Shown in pieces: positions 1 to 9,300 of a DNA stretch of 64,000 bases. The translations under genes were made by a program, and so were the position numbers. Position 1 is the first letter of the stretch, and each line of letters opens with the position of its first letter. The stretch is from Pseudonocardia oroxyli (GTDB taxonomy: Bacteria; Actinomycetota; Actinomycetes; Mycobacteriales; Pseudonocardiaceae), in assembly GCF_900102195.1 (NCBI RefSeq), contig NZ_FNBE01000019.1, positions 1-64,000 of the forward strand, given 5' to 3'. The notes beneath the pieces are model-generated. The model saw only the letters and a program-made list of their open reading frames with translations, was not told the origin of the DNA and made no database searches.

Positions 1-51
1 GTCGTGCGGGCCGGCTGGCGCCCCGCGGGGGGACGGGGCGCCGGGCCGGGA

Positions 52-1506
52 TCAGGCGGAGACGGCCATCTCCGAGGAGACGGTGCGCATCGGCCCGACA
101 TGGTCGATGTAGTAGGACTCCGGCACCTCCTTCTCGCTGTTCGCGATCAGCTCGGTGAAGTCCCACTTGCGCAACAGCTTGCCGTCCCGGAACACCGGCT
201 GCAGCACGTTCTCCGACTCCGGGATCGACCCCTTCGGCACCGTGGTGTACACGCCGTCCTCGCGCTTGAGCGCCAACCTGCCCCGCTTCGACGCCTTGAA
301 CGCCGCACCCGTCGGCGACTTCGCGATCTCACGCCACTGCCCGTCCACACACACCGCAGACGCCTTCTGACCGAAGTTCATGGTGTCGCGGTTCCAGTGC
401 TGCAACAGACCACCACCCATACCGAACACCGCGTTCTCCGCGGAGAACCCACGCCGCTCCAACTCCATGTACACCTGCGGCAGCGAGTGGAAGTTCACCC
501 CGTCGCCCTGCACCACCCGGATGAACGGAGGCAACACCTTGAACCCCTTCGAGTTCACCGTGTACCCGAAGATGTCCATCAACCAGCCGGTGGTGTCCGC
601 GGTGACCTGCACGATGTCCCCCGAGTCGGGACGCACACCGACCAGGCCCGGGAAGTTCTGCACCATCTCCTTGAGCTCGCCGCCGATGATGTTCTTGACA
701 CAGTTCTCGTGGTCGTAGGTGTCGGTGAGCACGAGCGCACAGCCCTCGGGGGCGTAGGTCTCGAGCATGTTCCGGATCGCACCCACCTCGTCGTCCCGCC
801 CCCACGCGCAGAAACCCGCGTGCTCGGCGTTCGGGCCGGAGTTCGAGACCTTCCCCGCGTTGTAGTAGCGCTTCGCCGCGAGGATGCCCGGCACCGTGTC
901 CGACTGGTCGAAGTTCACCAGGTGCGCCAACCCACCCAACGCCGCGGACTGCTGCGAGCTCACCCCACGGGCGCCGTAGTCGTGCAACATGAACCGCAAC
1001 CCCGCCGACGAGTCCGCCGTACGGTCCAACGCCTCCTTGATCACCATCTTCGACAACCAGCTGACCGTGCCGATCGTGCTCGGATACCACACCGCCCGCA
1101 GCAGCGCGGTCTCGAAGAAACTGGTCGCCCAGAAGTACCTCGGGTCGGTGTTGACCACCTGCACCAACACGTTGCGGGCAGGCAACACCGTCCCCTCCGG
1201 CACCGCCTCGATCTCCACCGGCAGATACCCGCCGTGATCGTTCAAGATCCCCAACCAGTTCTCCCGGTTGAAGTGCATACCCTGCTCGCGGACCACGAAC
1301 TCCGCCTCGTCGATGTCCTCCAGCGTGATCGGCTTCATCAGCTTCTCCCGCAGATACACCTGCAACCCCACGAACATGGTGACCGGGAACAGACCACCAC
1401 GAGACTCGATGTAGCTCGACACGTACTCCGTACCCTTCGGGTACAGCGGATAGTGACAGTGCTTGTAGTTGTCCGTGTCGATGATCAGGTTGTCGAGATA
1501 CCCCAT
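52..1506 (-). CDS. nadV: Nicotinamide phosphoribosyltransferase (NAMPT)
   Basis: The protein (484 aa) is a full-length NAMPT/NadV, the salvage enzyme that joins nicotinamide and PRPP to make NMN for NAD synthesis in the cytosol. Family motifs visible in order are the N-terminal DTDNYKHCHYPLYP segment, HDYGARGVSSQQSAALGG, the PRPP-contact motif RPDSGD, then GDGVN and GMGGGLLQ near the active site. The start is set by the ATG before GYLDNLI, which has GAAGGTGG about seven bases upstream. A longer reading to base 1632 adds 42 low-complexity residues unlike the family. The gene stands alone. Its upstream region carries several copies of an ACTAGAAACG-like element that may be a regulator site (inference). 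Family identity is confident. Confidence 0.95.
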   Translation of the reverse strand: MGYLDNLIIDTDNYKHCHYPLYPKGTEYVSSYIESRGGLFPVTMFVGLQVYLREKLMKPITLEDIDEAEFVVREQGMHFNRENWLGILNDHGGYLPVEIEAVPEGTVLPARNVLVQVVNTDPRYFWATSFFETALLRAVWYPSTIGTVSWLSKMVIKEALDRTADSSAGLRFMLHDYGARGVSSQQSAALGGLAHLVNFDQSDTVPGILAAKRYYNAGKVSNSGPNAEHAGFCAWGRDDEVGAIRNMLETYAPEGCALVLTDTYDHENCVKNIIGGELKEMVQNFPGLVGVRPDSGDIVQVTADTTGWLMDIFGYTVNSKGFKVLPPFIRVVQGDGVNFHSLPQVYMELERRGFSAENAVFGMGGGLLQHWNRDTMNFGQKASAVCVDGQWREIAKSPTGAAFKASKRGRLALKREDGVYTTVPKGSIPESENVLQPVFRDGKLLRKWDFTELIANSEKEVPESYYIDHVGPMRTVSSEMAVSA

Positions 1507-2136
1507 CGGTCCACCTTCACTTGAGTCGTTTCTAGTTCGGGGAGGCGGAGGAATCTCCGGCCGGGCTGACGCCGTTCGGCCGCGGACACTCCTCTGATCG
1601 CCACCCCCACTTCGCGTCGAAGCGTGGCGCATCTCAGCCTCGAAGACTAGAGATCCACGCGGGAGTGAACACGATCGTAACGTTTCTAGTCACTTCATGA
1701 CAGTGCCGATCAGGGGCGATGTCATCGACGGCCCAGCTTCACCGCACAACGAGGACCTACACCCGATCGATGCAGTTCGAGCCCCTGCAGCGCACCGACT
1801 CCCGAGGATACAGCGCCGTGCGGACGAGGCCGCCGGACCGCGCGGACGGGGCAGACAGGCAGAAAATTTAGAAACGCTTCTAGTTACCCCGGGCGACGTC
1901 CGTTCCCACGGACGTCCCGGCCACCGAGCGCGAGGCGACGGCCCACCTCGGCAGCGAGCGGCCTCGGCCGACATCGGGCGTCCATGTCACCGCAGGCGGG
2001 CCGGATGCCGTCGACGACCACGCTGCCCGGAGCCGCCGAAGGGCCCGATCGAGCTGCGAGTCGGCGGCGGCGGGCGAGGCTCTCGTGAAGCGGTGGCGGC
2101 AGTATCAGGCGAGGGCGGCGTCGGACCCCCGGGCGC
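1507..2136. promoter_or_regulatory. Gene-free upstream region with repeated CGTTTCTAGT boxes
   Basis: No convincing gene lies in these 630 bases; the open frames lack recognisable protein and have poor starts. The box CGTTTCTAGT occurs exactly at 1527-1536 and 1681-1690. A near copy, CGCTTCTAGT, lies at 1875-1884 and overlaps TAGAAACG at 1869-1876, so that last site is an imperfect inverted pair. A weaker relative (GACTAGAGATC) lies near 1646-1656. The first box is only about 20 bases upstream of the NAMPT start. These are plausible operators for a regulator of NAD salvage, but the regulator is not in this window and the assignment is inference. Confidence 0.5.
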
Positions 2137-2572
2137 CTAGGGAGCGGGGTGCAGGGTCAGCGCGGTGCAGCGCACTCCCCCGCCCCCCTTCGCCAGCTGT
2201 GCGGTCGGGAGCTCGACGACCGTCAGCCCGCGGGCGCGCAGCAGCGCGGCGACCCGTGGCGCCCGGTCCGTCATGGTGACGGTCCTCTCGTCGCTGACGA
2301 GATTCAGTGCGAACCGGCGCGCGTCGCTCTCGGCGACCTCGACCAGCTCCAGGCCCAGGGCGCGGATCAGGGACCGGCTGTCGGGCTCGAAGGCCTCCGG
2401 GAACCAGAGCAGCAGCTCGGGTGACACCACACCCAGCGCGAGGTCCAGGTCGTACCAGAGCGGGGCCTGCCGTCCGGAGGCTCACGACCTCGTACCCGAG
2501 CCGGTCGGCGAGGACGGATGCATCCGCGCATCGGTGCGGTGTCCCGAGCCCGCCGGCAGCAGCGGTCCGCAC
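2137..2572 (-). pseudogene. Decayed amidinotransferase/DDAH-like gene fragment
   Basis: The last 97 residues in one frame read like the C-terminal part of dimethylarginine dimethylaminohydrolase/arginine deiminase-type proteins: FEPDS, LNLVSDERTV and the closing KGGGGVRCTAL motif. The residues that should precede them (ADRLGYEVVSL) lie in a different frame ending near base 2475, and the continuation LWYDLDLALGVV is restored only by shifting frame there. Nothing recognisable of the N-terminal half is seen further upstream. The gene is therefore a frameshifted, truncated remnant. The superfamily is assigned from C-terminal motifs only, so the exact enzyme is uncertain. Confidence 0.55.
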
Positions 2573-2649
2573 GGCAGCGCGTCGCCCTGGGCCGCTGCCG
2601 CGCGTCGCCTCGCCCGATCCGCGCCCGACGCTCGTTCCGGTCGGAGGAC

Positions 2650-2730
2650 ACTGTCGCCGACTCCTCCGCCCGCCCGATCGCCGAGTTCTTCGGGGAGTGG
2701 CTCGCCGCGGGCGTGACGCTCGAGCCGACT
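2650..2730 (+). pseudogene. Scrap of a tyrosine-integrase core-binding domain
   Basis: About 27 codons read as RPIAEFFGEWLAAGVTLEPT with a short lead-in. This resembles the start of the core-binding domain of the integrase encoded near 43.3-44.7 kb in this window (TRTVAEFFEEWLVNAAMTLKPT), with small gaps. The similarity stops on both sides and there is no catalytic domain. I read it as a relic of an earlier integration. It is short, so chance similarity is possible. Confidence 0.4.
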
Positions 2731-2746
2731 CCTGTCGGGAGGCGGG

Positions 2747-3226
2747 TCAGCCGACGAGACTCACGCCCAGGAGGAGGAGGACGGCCAGGCCCTGCAGGAC
2801 GGCCCTCGGGACGATGACGTGATCCCAGCGCTGCTGCACACTGCGCACATCGGCGGGAGTCTCGTGGGCGTCGGCGGCGGCGGTGAGTATGCGGTTGAGG
2901 GGTGCGCTGATGCGCAGGTAGAGCAGCACCCAGACCACCATCAGCAGGAACGCGGCTCCCGCGGTCGCCGAGGCGACGGGGTGACCGGCCACCGCCGCGA
3001 GCGCGGAAGCGGCGGCGGCCGCGACGATGCCGAGGATCCCGGGAACCGGCATCCGCCGGTCGGCGACGCGGTGCACGTTGCCCATGACCGCGGTGAGGGT
3101 GGCGTCGTCGACGCGCGCGAGCGCGGATCGCTGGACGAGCGCGCAGAAGACATCCGTGCCGTAGACGATCCCGGTGCTCATGATCGCCACCAGCGCGGTG
3201 ATCCGGGAGAGAAGTGCCGGTGTCAT
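2747..3226 (-). CDS. DUF1772-type small membrane protein
   Basis: The 159-aa product is mostly hydrophobic, with about four predicted membrane segments. The first is near residues 5-25, two form the alanine-rich centre and the last is at the C-terminus (LQGLAVLLLLGVSLVG). Length, the N-terminal TGIVYGTDVFCALVQR and the conserved RWD-type loop before the last helix fit the DUF1772/anthrone-oxygenase-like family, whose members are mostly uncharacterised. Its ATG overlaps the stop of the SnoaL-like gene upstream by four bases, so the two are probably translated together and controlled by the divergent TetR gene. A redox or detoxification role is possible but is inference. Confidence 0.75.
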   Translation of the reverse strand: MTPALLSRITALVAIMSTGIVYGTDVFCALVQRSALARVDDATLTAVMGNVHRVADRRMPVPGILGIVAAAAASALAAVAGHPVASATAGAAFLLMVVWVLLYLRISAPLNRILTAAADAHETPADVRSVQQRWDHVIVPRAVLQGLAVLLLLGVSLVG

Positions 3227-3651
3227 GCCTGGACCCGGACGCCGTTCAGCGGCGGCAGGGCGCCCACCTGCTGGAACACCTGCATGAGGTTCAGCTCGTC
3301 CCAGTGCTCGACGAACATGCCGTCCCGGACGCGCCAGATGTCGATGCTGCGCATCTCGACGGGGTTGCCGCTCGCGGGGACGCCCACGAGGTTCCCGGTG
3401 TGGGTGCCGAGGTAGACGAAGCGGCCCACGACGCGGTCGCCGGAGATGATCAGGTCCTCCATCGTGACACGCACGTCGGGTAGGCCCGCGAAGAACGCGG
3501 TCCACCACCGGCGGTTGGCCTCGCGCCCGTCGGCGACGAACGCGTTGTGGTTGACGTAGTCCTCGGCGACGAAGCGATCCACGTGGTCCGGGTCATGGGT
3601 GTTGATCATCTCGACGTAGAGATCGGCCAGATGGTGAGTCGGCGTGGCCAT
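3223..3651 (-). CDS. SnoaL-like polyketide cyclase family protein
   Basis: The 142-aa protein matches the SnoaL/NTF2-like ester cyclase fold. It has an N-terminal helix (LADLYVEMINTHDPDHVDRF), the segment YVNHNAFVADG, a conserved tryptophan pair in the middle, strands ending in RSIDIWRVRDG, and the closing FVEHWDELN motif typical of the group. The start is the ATG before ATPTHH, preceded by AGGAGGAG-like ribosome binding sequence (CCAGGAGGAGACC). Members bind small hydrophobic molecules; the substrate cannot be told from sequence. It leads a two-gene operon with the DUF1772 protein and lies divergently from a TetR regulator across two palindromic operators. Confidence 0.85.
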   Translation of the reverse strand: MATPTHHLADLYVEMINTHDPDHVDRFVAEDYVNHNAFVADGREANRRWWTAFFAGLPDVRVTMEDLIISGDRVVGRFVYLGTHTGNLVGVPASGNPVEMRSIDIWRVRDGMFVEHWDELNLMQVFQQVGALPPLNGVRVQA

Positions 3652-3669
3652 GTCGGTCTCCTCCTGGTG

Positions 3670-3699
3670 GTTAGCAGCGCTAGCACTAGCAACGCTAAC
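3670..3699. promoter_or_regulatory. TetR operator candidate 1 (near the SnoaL-like gene)
   Basis: This is an imperfect palindrome built from TTAGCAGCGCTAG and its partner CTAGCAACGCTAA; ten of thirteen positions in each half pair. It lies 19 bases upstream of the SnoaL-like start codon. Together with the second palindrome it fills the 107-base gap between the divergent genes. A TetR dimer encoded next door is the natural ligand (inference). Confidence 0.65.
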
Positions 3700-3721
3700 C
3701 GTGCCTCCTGCTCGCGTCAAC

Positions 3722-3748
3722 AGCACTGCTAGCAGTACTAGCGGTGCT
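3722..3748. promoter_or_regulatory. TetR operator candidate 2 (near the tetR gene)
   Basis: The half-sites AGCACTGCTAG and CTAGCGGTGCT pair with a single mismatch around a five-base centre. The site ends ten bases before the tetR start codon, where it would support autorepression. It shares the GCTAG core with the first operator. Confidence 0.65.
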
Positions 3749-3758
3749 ACCGTGAGGC

Positions 3759-4340
3759 ATGGCCATCGAGGACCGCCGACAGCGCGAGCGAGACGCCCGC
3801 CGCAGGCTCATCACGGCGACAGCCCGCACCCTGGCCGAGAGCGAAGGCTGGGATGCGGTCACCACGCGCAGGCTGTCCACCGAGATCGAGTACAGCCAGC
3901 CGGTCCTCTACAAGCACTTCGGATCGATGGAGGAGATCGTCGAAGCCGTTGCACTGGAAGGCTTCGCCGAGCTCGCCGAGGCGCTGCGTGCGGCCCGCCG
4001 CGGCAGCCCCTCGCCCGACGACCAGGTCAGCCGGGTCGCCGCCGCATACGGCGACTTCGCCACGAGGAACCCCGCGACCTACGACGCGATGTTCACCAGA
4101 TCCACGCGACTGCACTTCGCTGCGGACGACACGCCGACGCCGCTGACCGAAGCATTCGACGAACTCCGCGAGGCGGTGGGCACCGTCGCCGCCGTGGCCG
4201 ACGTCGACACCCGCACCGAAGTCCTCTGGGCGGCGCTGCACGGACTGACCATGCTCGGACGCAACGGCCGACTCCGAAGTGACCATGAGGCCGACCGCAT
4301 CGAGGCTCTGGTCGCGCAGTTCCGCGCCGCCTTGCCCTGA
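3759..4340 (+). CDS. TetR/AcrR family transcriptional regulator
   Basis: The 193-aa protein has an N-terminal TetR DNA-binding domain at about residues 15-62 (AARTLAESEGWDAVTTRRLS, then the recognition helix containing YSQPVLYKHFGS). The ligand-binding C-terminal domain is of the type found in WHG/TetR_C_33 regulators (AALHGLTMLGRNGRL near the end). It is transcribed away from the SnoaL-like/DUF1772 pair, with two GCTAG-centred palindromes between, so it very likely represses both directions. The ligand is unknown; small aromatic or polyketide-like molecules would fit the neighbours (inference). Confidence 0.92.
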   Translation: MAIEDRRQRERDARRRLITATARTLAESEGWDAVTTRRLSTEIEYSQPVLYKHFGSMEEIVEAVALEGFAELAEALRAARRGSPSPDDQVSRVAAAYGDFATRNPATYDAMFTRSTRLHFAADDTPTPLTEAFDELREAVGTVAAVADVDTRTEVLWAALHGLTMLGRNGRLRSDHEADRIEALVAQFRAALP

Positions 4341-4454
4341 AGCTCGTCGAAGGGGCCGGGCCACCTCACAGCGGCCGCCCTGATGTCTTCCAGCTCCGAA
4401 CACGACGAACACGCCGGCATCTGACCGCCCGCCGACGCCTCAAGGCCGCGTGCC

Positions 4455-4874
4455 TCAGGGCAGGAGGGTGAAAGCCTCCACGTGCCGCGGCTGCACGACA
4501 CGAGAGTGACGATGATCGAGGGTCGCAACCTCTGCCACTCCCAGGCGCTCCGCCAGCGCGACGACCGAGGCGTCGCTCGTCCCGAGCGGAAGGTCGGCGG
4601 AGGTGTCGACGAGGTCCGCCATCCGCGCGTAGTCCTCGGAGGTCAACTCGACCGTCCGGAAGTCGCCCGCCGCGAGCGAGAGCAGGAACGCCGACTCGGC
4701 CCGCGGGCTGCCCTTGTGGTGGAGCAGGTACCCGACCTCGGCCACGATCGGCGCGGGCACCACCATCACTCGCCCACTCATGTGCAGCGACGCGAACAGG
4801 TCCACCGACGCCCGATGATCCGGATCCCTGGACAGGCCCGCCGCCACCAGCGGCCCCGTGTCGCAGACGATCAC
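4455..4874 (-). CDS. PIN-domain toxin (VapC-like ribonuclease)
   Basis: The protein (139 aa) has the PIN-domain layout. It opens with VCDTGPLVAA, which carries the first acidic residue. A central glutamate sits in PIVAEVGYLL, and the C-terminal acidic residues lie in LGTSDASVVALAERLG and ATLDHRHSRV. PIN toxins of this length cleave RNA when freed from their antitoxin. It starts at a GTG directly after the stop codon of the small upstream gene, with no bases between, which is the usual toxin-antitoxin layout. Both lie just downstream of the Wadjet operon on the same strand. The RNA target cannot be inferred. Confidence 0.85.
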   Translation of the reverse strand: MIVCDTGPLVAAGLSRDPDHRASVDLFASLHMSGRVMVVPAPIVAEVGYLLHHKGSPRAESAFLLSLAAGDFRTVELTSEDYARMADLVDTSADLPLGTSDASVVALAERLGVAEVATLDHRHSRVVQPRHVEAFTLLP

Positions 4875-5081
4875 CTAGCGGCCGAACCCCTCAGCAAGGA
4901 TCTCGTCATGATCGGCCCCGACCCGAGTCCCGTCGCCGGGCTCGATCCCGAAGAACGCCGGCGGCCACGACCGCACACTCTCGAGCCGACGGCGCAGGTC
5001 CGAGAGCACCGCCGGGACATCCTCGTCCGGCAACTGCTGCACCAGACGGGACAGCTCCTCGCGCTCGCCCTCCGCACCCAT
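4875..5081 (-). CDS. Probable antitoxin of the PIN toxin
   Basis: This short acidic protein (68 aa) directly precedes the PIN toxin, its TAG stop abutting the toxin GTG. The N-terminal half is helical (REELSRLVQQLPDEDVPAVL). The C-terminal tail, rich in acidic residues (VGADHDEILAEGFG), is of the kind that wraps a PIN toxin active site. The start chosen is the ATG of MGAEGERE; an upstream extension reads into arginine-rich noise. I do not recognise a named antitoxin family, so the call rests on size, order and tail composition. The start lies 46 bases after the jetD stop, so it could share the Wadjet transcript. Confidence 0.7.
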   Translation of the reverse strand: MGAEGEREELSRLVQQLPDEDVPAVLSDLRRRLESVRSWPPAFFGIEPGDGTRVGADHDEILAEGFGR

Positions 5082-5127
5082 GCCGACGATGCTAGCGGTC
5101 GCTCTCGGGCCCGCTGTGCGCTCTCGC

Positions 5128-6342
5128 TCAGCTCGTCGGCGGTCCTGCCCTGAGATCGTCCAGCAACGAAGGAGCCACACGCTCCTCGACGAGAGCGACT
5201 CCCCGCTCCTTCATGGCAGGTGCCAAGTCGGCATCCCACGGCGCATCCGTGACGCGGCCGACCGAAGGCCCCATGACGGGGACGTCCGTGAGGTAGTCGG
5301 CCACGGACATCCGCCACGGTGTCGCGCCGACCCTCGCACCGAGGTAAGCCGCGATCCTGATGCCCTCCCCGTCGAGGTCACCGTGATAGCGAACGTGATG
5401 GTGACGGGCGAGTAGACGGAGGAGGTGCATGGCCGCCCCGGACGGCCACCCTGCGGTGCAGACCAGCGGAGGACACTCCCTGCCCAGCCCCTCCATGGCG
5501 AGCGCGACGACCGTGGGGTTCTCGACCACGGACACCACGGCGTCCGTGTCGAGCCGTAACTCGTCGGTCCGTCGGAGCTGGGCGAGCGTGAGGACGGTCG
5601 CTTCTCCCTCCTCCGCTCCGGCCCGGAGCACCCGGGCGACGAGACCGTTCCCGACCGGACGCAGCCCGGCACCGAGCACGGTGGCGGACAGCTGGTCGGC
5701 GGTGACGCCGAAGCGCTCCCACAGCGATCGACGCTCCTCCGCGTTCGTCGGCGGGTCGACGCCGGTCAGGGCGGCGAGGGCACGCAGGACGTGGGCGGCG
5801 AGCCGTGTGTCTCCATCGAGTCCGTGCGGGTCGCCGACCGCGTCGTCGGCGAACGACGGCAAGGGGCGGCCGGGCACGGGCAGCCGCTCCAGCACCGTCA
5901 CCGCGGTCTCGATCAGAGCCCGGCCAACCTGGTCCGAGCCGGCTCCGGTTCGTCGCAGCGCCGCGGCCCATTCCTCGAGGGCGGGCTGGGCGCGGACCAG
6001 TGGGTGGGCGGCCAGCCAGGCCCAGAAGGACGCGCGTTCGGCGGTCGCCTCGGCCCGTCCCGCGGCGCGATCGCCGACGGGCCCCAACAGAACCTGCACG
6101 AAGGCTCGCACATCCGATCCCGCGATCTCGCCGACGGCCTCGTCGAGCCGGCTGAGGGGCACCGAGCCCCGGGGGTAGCGGGCGGTGCCGAGCAGGTCGG
6201 CGAGCGCGGCGAGACCGGCGTCGTCGAGCGCGCCCAGGCCGACGCGCGTGACCGGGCGGCCGGAGTCCAGGCGGCGGTGGACCTCCTGCCACAGCGGCCG
6301 GAGGCTGGGCTGTCCCAGCGTCGGGTGGACGGGCTCAGTCAT
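5128..6342 (-). CDS. jetD: Wadjet type II component JetD (DUF3323/DUF2399, TIGR02679)
   Basis: JetD is the nuclease subunit of the SMC-like Wadjet complex, which recognises and cleaves circular plasmid DNA. The protein (404 aa) has an N-terminal DUF3323 part and a C-terminal DUF2399 Toprim-like part. The Toprim acids are visible as VVENPTVVALAMEG near residue 270 and YHGDLDGEGIRIA near residue 322. These match the glutamate and DxD pattern of topoisomerase VI A/OLD-type nucleases. The ATG overlaps the end of jetC by eight bases. The reading frame continues upstream without a better start. It is the last gene of the four-gene operon. Confidence 0.92.
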   Translation of the reverse strand: MTEPVHPTLGQPSLRPLWQEVHRRLDSGRPVTRVGLGALDDAGLAALADLLGTARYPRGSVPLSRLDEAVGEIAGSDVRAFVQVLLGPVGDRAAGRAEATAERASFWAWLAAHPLVRAQPALEEWAAALRRTGAGSDQVGRALIETAVTVLERLPVPGRPLPSFADDAVGDPHGLDGDTRLAAHVLRALAALTGVDPPTNAEERRSLWERFGVTADQLSATVLGAGLRPVGNGLVARVLRAGAEEGEATVLTLAQLRRTDELRLDTDAVVSVVENPTVVALAMEGLGRECPPLVCTAGWPSGAAMHLLRLLARHHHVRYHGDLDGEGIRIAAYLGARVGATPWRMSVADYLTDVPVMGPSVGRVTDAPWDADLAPAMKERGVALVEERVAPSLLDDLRAGPPTS

Positions 6343-9300
6343 CACCCTCCTCGCTCTCCAGCCAGTCCTCCCCGTCCCACACGAACCGGGCCGTGGTGAC
6401 CGCGTCGTCGTCCTCGCTGGTGACGAGCTGGTGGACGGCGATCCCGTCGAGCTCCGAGTAGGCGCACCACTCATGGTCCGAGGTCAGCACGAGATCCAGG
6501 TCGAGCGAGGCGAGCAACGCGAACACCTGGCCGCGGTTGACCTCGTCGACGCCCACGAAGACCTCGTCGAGCAGGATGACCCGAGGACCACGCGGCACGG
6601 ACTCGTAGTGGGCGGCCACCGCCGCGAAGAGCGGGAGGTGCAACGCGATGGCCTTCTCCCCGCCGGACAACGCGCCGTGCAGCTTACGGGTGAGGACCTG
6701 CCAGCCCTCGCCCTTCCCGCGGTCCACGGTCACCTCGAAGCGGTGCCACGAGGTGTAGTCGAAGACCTCGCCGAGCTGTTGCTCCCACCCGACGGCGTCG
6801 TCTCGCGCCCTCGCCTCGTCGACCCGGTCCCGGAAGAAGCGGTGCAGCGCCTCCCGCTCCGCCTCCCCCAGGCGGGACGGATCCTTCAGCAGCAGGTCCC
6901 GCGCCGCGCGGGCCGACGCCGGGAGATCGGGATCGACCTTCCAGTCCAGCCGGACGGCGACCCGGGACGCGGTCCGCACCTCGTCCAAGCGCGCGTTCAT
7001 CCCGTCCACCAACGCCGTGGCCTGCCGGATCCGATCGGCGAGGTGGCGGCGGGTGTCGCCGGTCAGGGTGGTCTCGAAGAGCTGCCGCTCCGCCGCGGTG
7101 ATGTCCTCCGCGGCGCGCGTCGCCTCCGCCTTGACCCGGTCCGCGAGGCCCGCCGCGCCGGTGCGCACGCCACCCGACGAGGCGGTCAGCACGTGGTGGT
7201 CGGCGACGGCGGACAGCTCGAGATCGGCACGCACGCCGAGGATCTCGCGGCTGCGGTACAGCTCGTCGCTCAGCGTCCCGAAGGCGCGAGCGATCTGGGC
7301 GGGCTCGTGCGGAGTGGCCGCCCAGCGGGCGGCGAGGCCGCGCGCGAGGTCGAGTGTGGCCCGCACACTGTCCGCCTGCTCCCCGGCGGCGGGCTCGTCG
7401 ACGCCCGCGTCCGCGGCGAAGGTCCCCGAGCCGACCAGTCTCATCCGCTCGCCCGCACGATCCCGCAGCTCGACGGCGGTGTCCCGCTCGGCCTCGGCCC
7501 GCTCCGCCCGGGTCCGGAGCTGCATGATCCGCAGCTCGCACTCGCGCACCTGGGCGAAGGCCGTGTCGGCAGCGGCCACTGCACCCGTGCGGCGCTGCTG
7601 CAGCTCGCCGAGCTGCGCGACGAGATCGCGGTAGGTCTGGCCGATCGCTCCCTCTGCGGTGGCCGCGGCCTGCTCCAGGTCCTCCAGCTCTGCGGCGGCG
7701 TCGGCCGCCGCATCCCGTCGGACGTCCGCGGCTTCGCGCGAACGGGCGGCGGTCGTCTCGGTGTCGTGTGCCCTCCTGGTCGCGGCGACCAGGTCACCGC
7801 AGCGGTCCAGCCAGCCGCGCGCCGCGCTGCGGAAGCCGTCGACGGCACCGGCGAGCCTGCTCAGATCCTCCGCACCGGACGGGAGCCCGGTGCGCGCCGC
7901 GGCCTCGTGCAGATCCCGCAGGAGCCGGGCGACCTCGGCCGACACCACACCCAGCAGCTGCACGAACCGCGCGATCTCGGCGTCCCGCGCGCTCACGTCG
8001 CTCTCGGCGCGTCGCAGCTCGCGGGTCGCCGCATCGAGCGCCGTGCGGTCCGGCCGCCTGCTCCGCTCGGCCTGCACCGCACCCCGCCGGTCGGCCACCA
8101 CCTGCAGGTCTCGATCCAGGCGGGCCAGCTCGTCGCGTGCGGAGTCCCTGTCACGTTCCAGCTCGGTGATGCGCCGCTCGCGGGTGCGCGCTCGGGCGGT
8201 GGCCCCGATGTGCTCGGGTTCCGGCTTGCCCCAGCTTCCCGTCACGGCGCCGAGCCGCCAGGTCCCGTCCGCGCCGAAGGCGGCCGGATGGTGCTGGGGC
8301 AAAGCGTCGTCGAACGCGACGACGCGCAGCAGGGCGAGTATGCGCTCGCGCGGCACCGCCGTGTCCGGCTCGGGCACGAGGACGTCGGCAAGCGACCGAG
8401 CCGGAGCGAGGGCCAGGTCGGCGGGGTCGGCCAGGACGTCGTGGCCCGCCCAGTCCGCGCGCCCGTCCGGCGTGAGCCACGCGTCGAGCAGCCCGCTGGA
8501 CTGCAGCCCGGCCTCCAACGCCGACCGCCACTCGGCCGGGACGTCCGGCGCGAAGTCGACCAACTGCCACAGCGGGGCCCCGCCCCGGCCTGCGCGGTCC
8601 GCGGTGCGGGTCGGCGGCGCGCTCGGCGGCACGTGACGGGCGGAGCGGACCGTGGCCAGCTCCTCCTCGACCGCCGCGAGCCTCGTCGCCGTCCCCTCCC
8701 GGCCGACGCGGAGCTCGGCGGCCGCCGCGAGCAACATCTCGCTCGCCGCCCGGACCGCGTCCTCCACGAGCTCGGACAGGGTCGGTTCGTCATCCGCCGC
8801 TGCGACGACGTCCGCCTCGTCCACCCGCAGCTCGCGGCACGCCACGACCCACTCCCGCAGCCGTTCCTCGCGCGCGCCGAGGGCCTCGGCACGGAGGTCC
8901 GCCCGCGCCCGCACGACGTCCTGGGCCTCCTGCAGCGCGGTCCGCGCCCCGTCCAGCAGATCCTCCAGGTCGCTGCGCCTGCCGACGGCGGCGGTGTGCG
9001 CCTCGACGACGTCACGAACCTCCGCGATCTGCTGCGCCCGCCCGGTCGCGGCCGCCTCCACCAGGGCCGCCGCCCGATGCCGGTCCGACCGGCCGATCGG
9101 CCGTGCCTCGGCCACGACGGACTCCATGCCCGCCCGCACCGCCGCGGCACGGGCGACCTCGACCGTCTCCGCCTCCGCCGTCTGCGCCTCGACGAGCTCG
9201 CCCGCGGCCTCCTCCGCCACGGTCGTGTCGGTCTCGGCCTGCGACACCGCCCCGGCCGCGGCGGCCTGCTCGGTGGCGACCCGGTCACGGACTCCTCGGG

